The notes: a model not told the origin generated them from the letters alone. DNA of 22,713 bases from Bdellovibrionaceae bacterium UBA2316 (GCA_002345205.1 DDVI01000063.1:1-22713), one strand, 5' to 3'. Positions 6,846 through 16,129 are shown, counted from the first letter of the stretch. Translations and numbers: made by a program.

Positions 6846-7255
6846 ATAATACTAATGAATTTCTACCTAGCAATGTCGTGCCAATCAGAAAATCTGAAAA
6901 GTTTGGCGTTTATACAGGAGTGATTACCTCTTCTGGTGAAGTGATCGAAGGTGAGAGTGTCGGTGTGGCTTATCTTAAGACGGGATCTAAAAAATTTCGT
7001 CTTAAACTATTTACCCATCCGAGTACGCAGTATTTTGTCGTGCCAGATGAAGCCAACAACGAACGATATTTAGTTCTTAGCCTTGAAGAATATCAGGTAC
7101 CTACGGGAGAGATGAAATCTAGTTGGTATCGAGTCGGAGAAGGCAAACTTGTTGGAAGTTTTCTCGCTCTTAGAATCCAGCTTCTTTCAGAAAGCCTATT
7201 TTTATGTTTGTTTCCTGAGAAGCCAGAACGAATGGAGGATTCCATTGCATCTTAA
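6842..7255 (+). CDS. Unknown protein of the T4SS operon
   Basis: This 137-residue protein is not recognised. It has no signal peptide. The sequence alternates beta-like segments (KFGVYTGVITSSGEVIEG, YFVVPDEANNERYLVLSLEEY) and ends in a hydrophobic stretch (LVGSFLALRIQLLSESLFLCLF) that could be a C-terminal membrane or packing helix. It is coupled by ATGA overlap to the zinc-ribbon gene and followed after 25 bases by the pilin gene. It may be a cytoplasmic accessory of transfer; this is inferred from location only. Confidence 0.65.
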   Translation: MNNTNEFLPSNVVPIRKSEKFGVYTGVITSSGEVIEGESVGVAYLKTGSKKFRLKLFTHPSTQYFVVPDEANNERYLVLSLEEYQVPTGEMKSSWYRVGEGKLVGSFLALRIQLLSESLFLCLFPEKPERMEDSIAS

Positions 7256-7280
7256 ACAATTTAACAAAGGAGGTCTATTT

Positions 7281-7565
7281 ATGAATAAAAAATATTTTCT
7301 TTTTACGCTTATGTTAACGACCGCATTGATAGTTATTCCCGAACTTGGACTTGCTAGCGTGGAATCATCACTTATGGGGATTCAGACGAAGTTGACGCGT
7401 GTGATTCTGCCGACACTATCCATTATCGGTATTGCGTGGGCGGCGTTCAGCTTGATGAGTGGTAACGAAAAAGCAAAAACCCACATGTGGTACGCGATTC
7501 TAGGAAGTATCTTAGGATTTGGCGCGCAGGCGATTGTGGACTTTATCTCACAAACGGTGCGCTAA
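7281..7565 (+). CDS. virB2: VirB2/TrbC-like pilin subunit
   Basis: The 94-residue product has the pilin layout: a signal peptide (residues 1-25, ending GLA|SVES), then two hydrophobic helices (about 42-60 and 69-88) joined by a short basic loop (SGNEKAKTHMW). VirB2 pilins are processed in the inner membrane and polymerise into the conjugative pilus. ATG 7281 is chosen because CAAAGGAGGT lies just upstream; the longer frame from 7149 overlaps the previous gene. The following gene starts in its stop (TAATG). Confidence 0.82.
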   Translation: MNKKYFLFTLMLTTALIVIPELGLASVESSLMGIQTKLTRVILPTLSIIGIAWAAFSLMSGNEKAKTHMWYAILGSILGFGAQAIVDFISQTVR

Positions 7566-7888
7566 TGAGCGATACTCATTTACTTACTTCATCCGTACCA
7601 AGAACACTTGAAACCAAAAATAAGATTTTAGGTCTAGAGCTTTCCGATGTGTTGATCTTACTTTTAAATTTATCAATTCAAAATTTAATTTTTGGATCAA
7701 CATCAATGAAGATTCCAATGGTTTTTGGAACAAGTCTTGGACTGTTTTTGATTTTGTTCCTATTTAAAAAAGGAAAGCCCGATTTATTTTTGCAACATTA
7801 CTTTGAGCACATGATCTCACCGACAGTTTTTTCTGCGAATGCCAACGATAGCCAATACAGAAAATTTAAAAAAGGGGGGCAACTATGA
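7565..7888 (+). CDS. virB3: VirB3/TraL-like inner-membrane protein
   Basis: The 107-residue product opens with VPRTLETKNKILGLELSD, the kind of N-terminus seen in VirB3/TraL. A hydrophobic hairpin follows (about 28-45 and 50-67), then KKGKPDLFLQHYFEHM, resembling the post-membrane segment of F-type TraL. These proteins sit at the base of the machine beside the VirB4 ATPase, whose gene follows directly with an ATGA overlap (7885-7888). The frame could be extended to 7487, but 7565 overlaps the pilin stop and gives the expected N-terminus. Confidence 0.78.
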   Translation: MSDTHLLTSSVPRTLETKNKILGLELSDVLILLLNLSIQNLIFGSTSMKIPMVFGTSLGLFLILFLFKKGKPDLFLQHYFEHMISPTVFSANANDSQYRKFKKGGQL

Positions 7889-10356
7889 ATCAGACATCAC
7901 TATGCGAACAGTTGCCATTTTGGGAATTTGAATCTTCACCAATTCCTCATGTTATTCTCAATGATGGCTCACTAGGTTCAGGTTTTGAATTACTACCGCT
8001 TGATATTGAATGCTTTGACGAAGCAAGGATAAATCAGCTTTCGCTCGGGCTTCGCTCATTTGCTAACTCTTTACCAGAGGGAACGACCGCGCAGTTTATG
8101 GTCGTTAATGATTCTGATGTGGGATCTGTGGTAAATAGGCATCTTCGCCTTTGCTCAACTGATAATTTTTTTCTTAAGGAACTAGATCATAAGAGATCGC
8201 AGCTATTACTAAAACAAGTTGATGATGGTCAATTGTTTAGACCTAGATTATTTCTATTTATCAAAACAAACCCAGCGCAAAAACCAAATTCACTTTCAAT
8301 CGGTCAAACCAAAAAATTTGCTAGCGAATTTGAAAAAGGATACGACGATTTGGTTCAGACTTTATCCCAAGCTCTTGAGGGAGCAAAGGGATCATTAGCA
8401 TCACTTGGTTTTTTAGCTTCGGATTTAGGAAAAGATGATTTTATAAATTTACTCTATCGCTACTTAAATCCAAAGCGATCAGTATCAATCGAGGCCCCTA
8501 CAATTAAAAACAACGATGTTGGAATTGAGCCCAGTTCCCCGCGAGAACAATTGGTATTCGGCGATTTAGTTTTGGATCAAGAGGATTTTCTTCTTGATGG
8601 CTTAAAGACACGGGTCCTGACTCTAAAAACTCTTCCCGAGGTGACGTTTGCTGGAATGATGAGCGGCTTTTTAGCTATGCCGTTTAAGTACGAATTGTTC
8701 TTGTCGTTCAATGTCCCTGAGCAATCAAAAGAAATGAAGCACCTTGATCAAAAGCGAAAAATGGCCCATTCACTTTCTGCTAATAGCGGCAACAGAGTTT
8801 CTGACTTAGAGAGTGAATCACGACTTTCGCAAACGACAGAACTCATTCGGGAAATCATTGAAACAGGACAAAGAATTTTTCAGGCTCAACTGATGATTGT
8901 ACTTCGTGAAGAAAACTCGGCTATCGGCATTCGATCCTTAAATCTGCACACCAAGGAAGTTTTAGCTAAATTTAAAACACTCAGTGGATCAGAAGGGCTT
9001 CAGGAAACCGTCGGCGCATGGAAGATATTTAAATCTGACTTGCCACTAGCTCCGGTAAATCTGATTCGCTCAAAAAAACTAAAGACCAATAACCTCGTGG
9101 ATTTTTTTCCACTTTACGGGGCTGCAACTGGTGATGAAAAGCCAGTATGCCTTTTAAAAACAAGGCTTGGAACTTTGTACTCGATGAATCCCTACTCATC
9201 AAGGCTCAGTAATTTTAATGCACTTGTGACGGGCTCTAGCGGTTCTGGAAAAAGCTTTGCTAATAATTTCCTTATGCTCCAACAAATAGCACGCGGGACT
9301 CAGGTCTACATCATCGACATCGGGGGATCGTATAAAAAGATGACTCAAGTGTTAGGAGGTCAGTATTTTGAAATAAATTTGACTGGTGATTATGTCATTA
9401 ACCCGTTTGAGTTAAAAGATCCAAAAGCTGCGCCGAGTGGAGAGCGAATAAAAAGCCTAGTGAGTGTGATCGAGCAGATGGTTGTTGACGGAGGTGAAAA
9501 GCTATCTCGATTTGATCGCGTGCAACTTGAAGCAGCATTGACCGCCGTCTTTGATTCAGTACGCAGTGAAAAATTAGCCAGATCCCCGGTACTTTCGGAT
9601 TTATCGAAATATTGCTTAGCTCATAGTGATGAGTCGCGAAAGCGAATCGGAAAAATGCTATTTCCATGGATTGCAAAATCACCCTATGGAAAGCTTCTAG
9701 ATGGTATTGGCAAAATCGAAGCCGATCGGCCCATTGTCGCTTTTGATTTAAAAGGACTATCTCAATACCCGGATTTGCAGTCGGTAATGATTTTAATTCT
9801 AACAAATTTCATCCTTGAGCAAGTTGAATCAGATCGCTCAACGCCCAAACGAGTTTTGCTGGATGAAGCCTGGGACCTTTTAAAAAGCCCTGCGGCAAGT
9901 TCATTTATGGAATATGCCGCCCGAACTTTTAGGAAGACTGGTAGCGGGATCACCTTTATCACCCAAGGTGTAGAAGAAATTGTCGCAAGCGGCATGGGAC
10001 CCGCCATTTTAAATAACACAGCGACGAAACTTGTGATGCTTCAAAAAGGTGACACCGCCATCTTAAGGGACGCTTTAAAATTAAATTCCCAAGAGCTTCG
10101 ATTGATTCAAAGTCTTGAACAGCGCAAAGGTCAATTCAGCGAAGGTTTTTTGATGGAGGGCGAATCTAGGCAAGTCATCCGCATTGAACCATCACCACTT
10201 GAATACTGGATATCTACGTCTGACGCAAGAGACAATCAGTTCCTTGAACAGCTCAAATCTGACGGACTTAGTTTGGATGCGGCCTTAATTAAAGCAAGCG
10301 AGATCGCTCCATTTGGTGTGGCCCATTCAAATGTTTTGAAAATGGCGGCGGCATGA
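7885..10356 (+). CDS. virB4: VirB4/TraC-family T4SS ATPase
   Basis: The 823-residue product has the length and layout of VirB4/TraC. A divergent N-terminal domain is followed by an ATPase domain with Walker A TGSSGSGKS (449-457), the conserved YIIDIGGSYKKM segment and NPFEL, Walker B RVLLDEAWDLL (D660, E661), and the FRKTGSGITFITQG region typical of the family. VirB4 is a hexameric inner-membrane-associated ATPase that powers pilus assembly and substrate transfer. As no VirB11 is found here, VirB4 and VirD4 are the only transfer ATPases seen. ATG 7885 follows AAAGGGGGG. Confidence 0.95.
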   Translation: MNQTSLCEQLPFWEFESSPIPHVILNDGSLGSGFELLPLDIECFDEARINQLSLGLRSFANSLPEGTTAQFMVVNDSDVGSVVNRHLRLCSTDNFFLKELDHKRSQLLLKQVDDGQLFRPRLFLFIKTNPAQKPNSLSIGQTKKFASEFEKGYDDLVQTLSQALEGAKGSLASLGFLASDLGKDDFINLLYRYLNPKRSVSIEAPTIKNNDVGIEPSSPREQLVFGDLVLDQEDFLLDGLKTRVLTLKTLPEVTFAGMMSGFLAMPFKYELFLSFNVPEQSKEMKHLDQKRKMAHSLSANSGNRVSDLESESRLSQTTELIREIIETGQRIFQAQLMIVLREENSAIGIRSLNLHTKEVLAKFKTLSGSEGLQETVGAWKIFKSDLPLAPVNLIRSKKLKTNNLVDFFPLYGAATGDEKPVCLLKTRLGTLYSMNPYSSRLSNFNALVTGSSGSGKSFANNFLMLQQIARGTQVYIIDIGGSYKKMTQVLGGQYFEINLTGDYVINPFELKDPKAAPSGERIKSLVSVIEQMVVDGGEKLSRFDRVQLEAALTAVFDSVRSEKLARSPVLSDLSKYCLAHSDESRKRIGKMLFPWIAKSPYGKLLDGIGKIEADRPIVAFDLKGLSQYPDLQSVMILILTNFILEQVESDRSTPKRVLLDEAWDLLKSPAASSFMEYAARTFRKTGSGITFITQGVEEIVASGMGPAILNNTATKLVMLQKGDTAILRDALKLNSQELRLIQSLEQRKGQFSEGFLMEGESRQVIRIEPSPLEYWISTSDARDNQFLEQLKSDGLSLDAALIKASEIAPFGVAHSNVLKMAAA

Positions 10357-11054
10357 AAAATAAAATTTCTGCTGTAATCATCGCAACATTGATTTTTATC
10401 GGACCAAGGTCCGCGAAAGCGGACCTCTTTGGCGGCGATGTTGTTGTGCTGACTCAAATTTTGGCGCAAGCCATTCAAACCGTGATCACGCTGAAAAGCG
10501 TTCTAGAAAACGGAAAAGATTCCTTAAATCTGATGCGTGATATTAACGCCGGAGTTAGAAGTGGTCTCGACATAATCCGAATTGTTAATCCTCATTTTAA
10601 TCCGGGCGTGTATGGAAATCTGGATAAAGCTGACGAAGTGCTAAGAGCACTTCATTCAGTTTACGGCACGGTTCCTCAAGGTATGGATGAGGATCTCATG
10701 AAGTCCCAGGATCAAAGTGTCGCTGAAGTTATTGCGATGAACAGAAATCTCTACGACTACGCCGATCAAGTCGATAATGAGAGGGATAAAATATTGCTTC
10801 ACGCACAAGTTGTTAGCCCTCAGGGAGCCGGAAAACTTCAAAACCAGGCGCTCGGTGTTTTAATTGGGGTCACAACGCAGCTTTTACGGACACAATCGCA
10901 AATGTTAAAAATCATGGCGCAGAATATGGCCTATGATACCCGGAAAGAAAAACTAGCGACCCAAAACTTTCAAGAAAATTACCAGGGGCTATCCCGAGGC
11001 TTTGGCAGCCTTCCGAAGGACACAAGGCTGCCTAGAATCGGAGGTGACCAATGA
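10353..11054 (+). CDS. VirB5/TrbJ-like secreted T4SS component
   Basis: The 233-residue product has a signal peptide with probable cleavage at SAKA|DLF (after residue 23). It is otherwise largely alpha-helical, with long polar helices around 30-70 and 110-210 (ETLATQNFQE-type repeats are absent). Its order between VirB4 and VirB6 and its fold type match VirB5/TrbJ, the minor pilus-tip or periplasmic component. Sequence similarity within this family is low, so the call rests on size, export signal and synteny. It overlaps VirB4 and VirB6 genes by four bases each. Confidence 0.7.
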   Translation: MKNKISAVIIATLIFIGPRSAKADLFGGDVVVLTQILAQAIQTVITLKSVLENGKDSLNLMRDINAGVRSGLDIIRIVNPHFNPGVYGNLDKADEVLRALHSVYGTVPQGMDEDLMKSQDQSVAEVIAMNRNLYDYADQVDNERDKILLHAQVVSPQGAGKLQNQALGVLIGVTTQLLRTQSQMLKIMAQNMAYDTRKEKLATQNFQENYQGLSRGFGSLPKDTRLPRIGGDQ

Positions 11055-11926
11055 ATCCAAATTTAGAAGTTCTGGGATCGCTTGTTCAGGATCTCTACCA
11101 CGGGCTGAGCAATCTATTTTATGTCATGCTACCAGTGGCGATTCTATTTTCAGTGGTATTTGGATATTTAAAATCAGGTGATGCCAACTATCCAGATGTT
11201 ATCAAACGCTCTTTTGTAGCGGCTTTACTGCTGGCCTCTTTTCCAGAGGTATCCAATTTGATTTTGGACCTTTGTGATGGCCTAGCACTCAAGATTGATA
11301 ATATGTCCGGGATTGAAACCTTCATGCGAATGGCCGAGGAAAAATCTAAAAGTTATGCAGTGGCTAAAAACGTACTACTTCTAAAATTTGATGACCTATT
11401 CATGGCAATTCTTAGCTTCGGAAGTTTTTTACTGTTGCTACTAGCCAGATACATCACTGTGGCGCTTTATTACTTCTACTGGGTCCTACTCTCCACTTGT
11501 GCGCCGCTGATGATCCTCTGCTATGTGTTTCCAAAAACTGAGGGAATCACAGTCAATCTATACAAAGGATTGATTGAGGTGGCGCTTTGGAAAGTGATTT
11601 GGGCGCTTATGTCGGCAATGCTCACGTCACTGTCATTTGGAAATATCTATCAGACTGATGGATCGTATTTAACCTTGATCGTGATGAATTTTGTTATCGC
11701 GATTGCCATGCTTTTTACGCCGTTAATTATGCGCTCACTTATTGGTGAGGGCGTTCAAGCAACGGCCCAGACGATCGGAACAACGGCAGCACTTGCGGCG
11801 GTGGCGCTTCCTACAAGAATAGCCACTGTTCATCAGGTATCTCGGGAAATGATTTCAAATACCAGACTGTACGCTAACCAGAAATTTCAAAACATTCAAT
11901 CAACATTCAGATCCAAAGGATCTTAA
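11051..11926 (+). CDS. virB6: VirB6/TrbL-like polytopic inner-membrane channel protein
   Basis: The 291-residue product has about six hydrophobic segments (near 21-40, 55-75, 118-136, 137-160, 178-197 and 205-228). A conserved-looking central region YFYWVLLSTCAPLMILCYVF lies next to a Trp-containing helix (ALWKVIWALM). The C-terminal 60 residues are hydrophilic. This is the pattern of VirB6, which lines the inner-membrane path of the substrate. The family has little primary sequence conservation; position between VirB5- and VirB8-like genes supports it. Confidence 0.82.
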   Translation: MNPNLEVLGSLVQDLYHGLSNLFYVMLPVAILFSVVFGYLKSGDANYPDVIKRSFVAALLLASFPEVSNLILDLCDGLALKIDNMSGIETFMRMAEEKSKSYAVAKNVLLLKFDDLFMAILSFGSFLLLLLARYITVALYYFYWVLLSTCAPLMILCYVFPKTEGITVNLYKGLIEVALWKVIWALMSAMLTSLSFGNIYQTDGSYLTLIVMNFVIAIAMLFTPLIMRSLIGEGVQATAQTIGTTAALAAVALPTRIATVHQVSREMISNTRLYANQKFQNIQSTFRSKGS

Positions 11927-11940
11927 AAGGAGGTGCATTT

Positions 11941-12537
11941 ATGAATACAAATAAAAAAATAAATCTACAAACGAGTTCTTATCCAAAAGCCATGCAGCAG
12001 TTTGCTATGGAGAATTTTAATATCAAATATCTTTGTGCAGGATTGATGGCAATTTCATTCTTTTTGTTAGTGTTGACATTATACCTTGTAAAACAAGGGC
12101 CTTTGGTTGTCGCCATTGATAGCCAGGGAAGTGTTGCCAAAATTGAATCTAAAATTACCGATTTGCAAATCGAAGCTGCGATAAAAGAGTATGTCAATTA
12201 TCGCTACTCGTGGGACGAAAAGACAATTGCTGAGTCATTGGCTAAAGCTAAGTTTTTTGTTTTGCCATCTCTTAAGCAATCGTTTGAAAAATCAACGATT
12301 GAGGTTCAAAAGTTTGTTCATGAAAAGAAAGTCAAACAAAGAGTTTACCCTAAAAGCGTAGTTGTTGATCTGAAAGAAAAAAAGGTCACTGTTTTAGCAG
12401 ATCGAATTACCGAATTTGACAACTTAAAAGCCGCGACCGAAATGAAGATCATTTTTAACTTCACTACCGACAATCGCACCGTGGTGAATCCTTGGGGAAT
12501 TTATATCACGAAAGAAACCGAAGAGGCTTCTCGATGA
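11941..12537 (+). CDS. virB8: VirB8/TraE-like bitopic inner-membrane protein
   Basis: The 198-residue product has a short cytoplasmic tail, one membrane helix (about 30-51) and a periplasmic domain. The segment KQRVYPKSVVVDLKEKKVTV followed by LADRIT resembles the F-type TraE strand pattern, and the end NPWGIYITK fits VirB8 proteins. VirB8 bridges the inner-membrane complex with VirB9/VirB10. The ATG at 11941 has a perfect AAGGAGGTG, and 20 bases across it are identical to the start of the first gene of this operon (6368-6387). Confidence 0.78.
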   Translation: MNTNKKINLQTSSYPKAMQQFAMENFNIKYLCAGLMAISFFLLVLTLYLVKQGPLVVAIDSQGSVAKIESKITDLQIEAAIKEYVNYRYSWDEKTIAESLAKAKFFVLPSLKQSFEKSTIEVQKFVHEKKVKQRVYPKSVVVDLKEKKVTVLADRITEFDNLKAATEMKIIFNFTTDNRTVVNPWGIYITKETEEASR

Positions 12538-13244
12538 AATACTTTTCAATTTTTTTCGTATCTGTTTTTTCTATTTGTACTTCAGCGCAAATCAGAAAAG
12601 TCAGCTATCGTGAGGACCAAATTTTAACTATTAAAACAGCCCTTGGAATTGCAACGATCATTCAGCTTCCTGAGACGATTCAATCAGCAATCATTGGCGA
12701 TCAGTCAGCCTTTAAGATTGAGTACCTAGATAAAGCAGTTACGATTAAACCACTACGAGGAAATGCCAAGACTAATTTATACTTGGTAGCTGATAAAAAG
12801 CGATACAATGTGCGCTTGTTGGCGATGGGCCAAGACGGAGCGGATTACATTGTTTATATTTTATCATCCGGTAATGATGAGAAAAAATCACAAGCTCGCT
12901 GGTTAGTTCTCAATAAATCAAATGAAGCAAACGGTCTAATATTAACAGTTGATCGAATTGGATATTCCCAAAATGATTTTTTGCTTTTTGATCTATCATT
13001 AAAAATGAAAGCTAATGATTCTATTTCTCTGAAACCTGAAGATGTCTGGGTATTTCAAAATAAAACGTCAAGAATCATCAACAGCCTTTTTTTATCCGGC
13101 GTTAAGTTATCAAAAGAAAAGCCAATTAAAATTGGAATTTCTGTCTCAAGGTCAGAGCTTATCAAAGGAAAGCCACTAACTATCGAACTAGTAGGAAGTA
13201 GAACAAATTCGATTTCTATTTCAGAGGCGGCGCTATGGAGGTAA
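12534..13244 (+). CDS. virB9: VirB9/TrbG-like core-complex protein
   Basis: The 236-residue product has a signal peptide (cleavage near TSA|QIRK, residue 18). The N-terminal domain is VirB9-like: LTIKTALGIATIIQLPETI, AIIGD, and AVTIKPLRGNAKTNLYLVA with KKRYNVRL (80-95). The C-terminal half is less alike. VirB9 forms the outer-membrane core complex with VirB7 and VirB10. ATG 12534 overlaps the VirB8 stop and begins the signal peptide; the longer frame from 12492 is in the previous gene. It overlaps the next gene by ten bases. Confidence 0.82.
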   Translation: MKYFSIFFVSVFSICTSAQIRKVSYREDQILTIKTALGIATIIQLPETIQSAIIGDQSAFKIEYLDKAVTIKPLRGNAKTNLYLVADKKRYNVRLLAMGQDGADYIVYILSSGNDEKKSQARWLVLNKSNEANGLILTVDRIGYSQNDFLLFDLSLKMKANDSISLKPEDVWVFQNKTSRIINSLFLSGVKLSKEKPIKIGISVSRSELIKGKPLTIELVGSRTNSISISEAALWR

Positions 13245-14188
13245 TCGCAAAACTCAAACAGGGGCTCAATAAAATTGGCCGTTTGTTTAAAAAGATCAAA
13301 TCCATTTTTGTTAAAGAAAATGAAGTCAGTCAAAAAAAAGACATAAACTTTACAGCTTTTAGAAATCTAGCCATTGCTGGCGTGGTCTTGTTTGTCGCGA
13401 TTGTCTTTATGCTACCAACGGATGTTCCCGTTGAATTTAGCGAAAGGATCGAAAAAACGCGCTCAGATGCAGACGCTAGCTCTACAAGCGAACATCAAAC
13501 TCAAAGCGGCTCTGCTCAAAACCTATGGGGATCTCCGGCAAGTTCGATTCCTATTCCCAGCGGCCACAATGAAATCAATTACAACACTTCAATGCTTGTG
13601 GGTGGCGGTCAAAATGCAAAGACGCAGCTTCGAGCCGGTCAAAGACTTCCGCTTCGCCTGATTGATAATGTTATTGTTTCGCAAGAATCCGTCCCTGTAC
13701 TAGCCGAATTAATTCTAGATTCAAGCACGGATTCGGGCCTAAGGCTTCCTGCGGGCACAAGATTCTATGGCGAGGCGAGTTTTCAAAAAGGAAGTGATCG
13801 AGCGCAGATTCGCTTTAGTCAGATATCTCTGCCCAGCGGGAAAATAAGAAATATTTCTGCTAACTCTTTAAGTAAAGATGGTCAGCCCGGCGTCATTGGC
13901 CGCGTATTTTCTGACGGTGCTAAAAATACGGCAGGTCAAATTCTTACCACTTTCGTTGGCGGCTTGGCGCAAGGCTCGATGGAAACAGATGTTCTTGGAC
14001 GTTCCAAAGGTGGAATTGAAAACGGCCTGCTTGGAGCGGTAGCGGCGACCGCGCAAGCGCGAGCGCAATCATACGGTGAAAAACTAAAAACAGAACGAGA
14101 ATGGATCGAGCTTAAATCCGGCACCGAATGCGAAGCCGTTTTAAGTGATTCTCTGCAACTTCAAAATGGAGGTGATCAATATGAGTGA
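13235..14188 (+). CDS. virB10: VirB10/TrbI-family envelope-spanning protein
   Basis: The 317-residue product has a basic cytoplasmic tail, one membrane helix (about 44-61), and a low-complexity Ser/Gln/Pro-rich periplasmic linker (70-120). The conserved beta-barrel domain has LRAGQRLPLRLIDNVIVS, LRLPAGTRFYGEA, and ISLPSGKIRNISANSLSKDG. The Ala/Gly-rich antenna region follows near 230-275. VirB10 joins inner and outer membrane parts of the channel. The product is shorter than many VirB10 proteins (about 380-450), mainly in the linker. Confidence 0.88.
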   Translation: MEVIAKLKQGLNKIGRLFKKIKSIFVKENEVSQKKDINFTAFRNLAIAGVVLFVAIVFMLPTDVPVEFSERIEKTRSDADASSTSEHQTQSGSAQNLWGSPASSIPIPSGHNEINYNTSMLVGGGQNAKTQLRAGQRLPLRLIDNVIVSQESVPVLAELILDSSTDSGLRLPAGTRFYGEASFQKGSDRAQIRFSQISLPSGKIRNISANSLSKDGQPGVIGRVFSDGAKNTAGQILTTFVGGLAQGSMETDVLGRSKGGIENGLLGAVAATAQARAQSYGEKLKTEREWIELKSGTECEAVLSDSLQLQNGGDQYE

Positions 14189-15839
14189 AAATAAAAGATC
14201 AGATATGACAGATAGAGGATTTTTAATGTTAGTCTTAGCCCTTGGTGCATTTGTTATTTGGCTTAAGTTTAAATTTCAAATCATCATGGTTTATCTAAAA
14301 TGGCGACTGGCGATTGCGCTTTTTATTACAATTTTAATTTTATTTTCTTTCTTAAAGCTAAAGAAAAAATTCCTATCTGTTTTCAAAGAGAAGGATATTG
14401 AAAACGACGTCATTAAGCCAAAAGAAAATGAGGACGCTGTTTATGCGGGTATGTCCGATACGGGAAAGTCTGTATTTATTAAACAAACTTTTCGGCGGAT
14501 GCACACTCAAATTGTCGGGACAACTAACGCCGGTAAAACAGAATCTGTCATTTTACCGTGGGCCATTGATGACATTAAAAAAGGGCGAGGTCTTTTGATG
14601 ATTGATGGTAAATCTGATTCCAATTTACTTGATAAACTCTACGCCTACGCAAAAAAACATCACCGCGAACAGGACATTCGGATATTATCAATATGTAATG
14701 TCGATATAAGTCACACATTCAACCCACTCGCTGGCGGCACCGCTTTAGAGGTAGCTGAGCGTGTTTTTAATGCGCTAAATTTTGAAAATGAATATTTTAA
14801 AAGCATTCAATACGACGCCTTTTTACATTGTCTATTGATTTTAGATTCCGCCAAAATCAAAGCCACACCATATAGAGTCATCGAGTGTTTAAAAAGTGAA
14901 AAGGTATTATCGGAACTAGCCGTTGAATCCCAAAACGAGCGACTGATTTCGTGGTCAAAAGACTTTTTAAAACTCTCAAGGGACGAGAGAGAGCAACGAA
15001 CTAGCGGCCTAGTCGCTCAGCTGCAAAGCTTTACCGTGGGTGAAATGGCCGGAATTTTTAACTGCGAGCAATCAGACATCAATCTTGAAAGAGCCCTTGA
15101 AAATGGCGAAATCATTTATTGTCAGCTACCGGCTCTAAAAATTCCAACTCTTGGTAAAGCTACGGGAAAAATGATTCTACAATGCTTACAAAGCGCGGTC
15201 GGATCAAGGCACCTTGGTAAATACCAAGATCAGAAGTTTTTCTCTGTTTACTTGGATGATTTTACAGAGTACCTGACCCCAAATTTTGTGACTCTTCTTA
15301 ATAAATCACGAAGTGCCAACGTAGGCATTGTGTTCGCTCATCAGGCTCTAGGGGATCTAAAAGCATTGGGTGATGGTGTTATGAATACGATTTTAACGAA
15401 CTCTAACCTCAAGATATTTATGCGTACAAACGAGCCCGAATCGGCTAACTATTTCTCCGAGGTCATCGGAACGGCTGAAGGTGCAAAGATCACTGAAAGG
15501 CAAAAGCAAAGCCTATTTGGATCAGAAAAAACAGGTGATGGCTCTGTGCGCGAAGTCGAAGAGTTTAAATTTCATCCTAATATTTTTAAGCAAAGTCTTG
15601 GTATTGGGGAAGCTGTCATTATCTTGCCGCACGAGAAAGGCAGTCTACCGATCCGCTTAAAATTCAAAAAGTCATTTGATTTGGATAAGCCCAATATTCC
15701 GAAAATAAATAAAACTGAGCCGCTCAGTCTTGCAAGAAAAATGGAGGTTGCTGCGGCGGCTGAAAAATCTGTCACTCAAGATCCCGTTGAAAATATCATC
15801 GGCGCCATTTTAAGTGAGCAAAAAAGGAAGGCGTCATGA
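14181..15839 (+). CDS. virD4: VirD4/TraD-type conjugative coupling protein
   Basis: The 552-residue product has two N-terminal membrane helices (about 15-33 and 36-57), then a TrwB/TraD-type motor domain. Walker A is GTTNAGKT (113-120), the GRGLLMIDGKSDSNL strand follows, and Walker B is SVYLDDF (D359, D360). The C-terminal part (MRTNEPESANYFSEVIG, then EEFKFHPNIF) matches the type IV coupling proteins that deliver the relaxosome to the channel. ATG 14181 has GGAGGTGATC ideally placed; the frame from 14145 is inside virB10. It overlaps virB10 by eight bases and the next gene by four. Confidence 0.93.
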   Translation: MSENKRSDMTDRGFLMLVLALGAFVIWLKFKFQIIMVYLKWRLAIALFITILILFSFLKLKKKFLSVFKEKDIENDVIKPKENEDAVYAGMSDTGKSVFIKQTFRRMHTQIVGTTNAGKTESVILPWAIDDIKKGRGLLMIDGKSDSNLLDKLYAYAKKHHREQDIRILSICNVDISHTFNPLAGGTALEVAERVFNALNFENEYFKSIQYDAFLHCLLILDSAKIKATPYRVIECLKSEKVLSELAVESQNERLISWSKDFLKLSRDEREQRTSGLVAQLQSFTVGEMAGIFNCEQSDINLERALENGEIIYCQLPALKIPTLGKATGKMILQCLQSAVGSRHLGKYQDQKFFSVYLDDFTEYLTPNFVTLLNKSRSANVGIVFAHQALGDLKALGDGVMNTILTNSNLKIFMRTNEPESANYFSEVIGTAEGAKITERQKQSLFGSEKTGDGSVREVEEFKFHPNIFKQSLGIGEAVIILPHEKGSLPIRLKFKKSFDLDKPNIPKINKTEPLSLARKMEVAAAAEKSVTQDPVENIIGAILSEQKRKAS

Positions 15840-16129
15840 AGTTAGTATTCATTTGTTCCATTTTGTTTTTTCTTAATTCATGTGCCAATAAACCCAAATG
15901 CGGAAACCCAGAGGGAGCTAGGTCAGTTTTGACTGGTAGCTCAAGCTGCCAAGTGAGAATTAGACAAGTCACTATTGGGTCTGACTTTAATATTCCCGAA
16001 AGCTTAAAGGGGAAACTGACTTCTGATTTTACCTTAGATTGGCAAGAAACACGATTGATTGATGGCCGAATTGAAATTGGACACTTTGTTCTAGTGCCAG
16101 AATCAAGCGCAACAAAGGTGGCTCAATGA
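15836..16129 (+). CDS. Small lipoprotein, possible VirB7 analogue
   Basis: The 97-residue product has a lipoprotein signal peptide with lipobox LNSC (C16). A short Cys-containing, beta-rich mature domain (RIRQVTIGSDF, WQETRLIDGRIEIGHFVLVPE) follows. Its length and lipid anchor suit a VirB7-type outer-membrane pin of the core complex, but it lies after virD4 rather than beside virB8/9. It may instead be an entry-exclusion or other accessory lipoprotein. It overlaps both neighbours by four bases. Confidence 0.72.
   Translation: MKLVFICSILFFLNSCANKPKCGNPEGARSVLTGSSSCQVRIRQVTIGSDFNIPESLKGKLTSDFTLDWQETRLIDGRIEIGHFVLVPESSATKVAQ

Noticed and set aside
9398..9805. 135-codon minus-strand frame inside virB4
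   Set aside because: Antisense shadow of a well-conserved ATPase domain; no ribosome site or recognisable domain.
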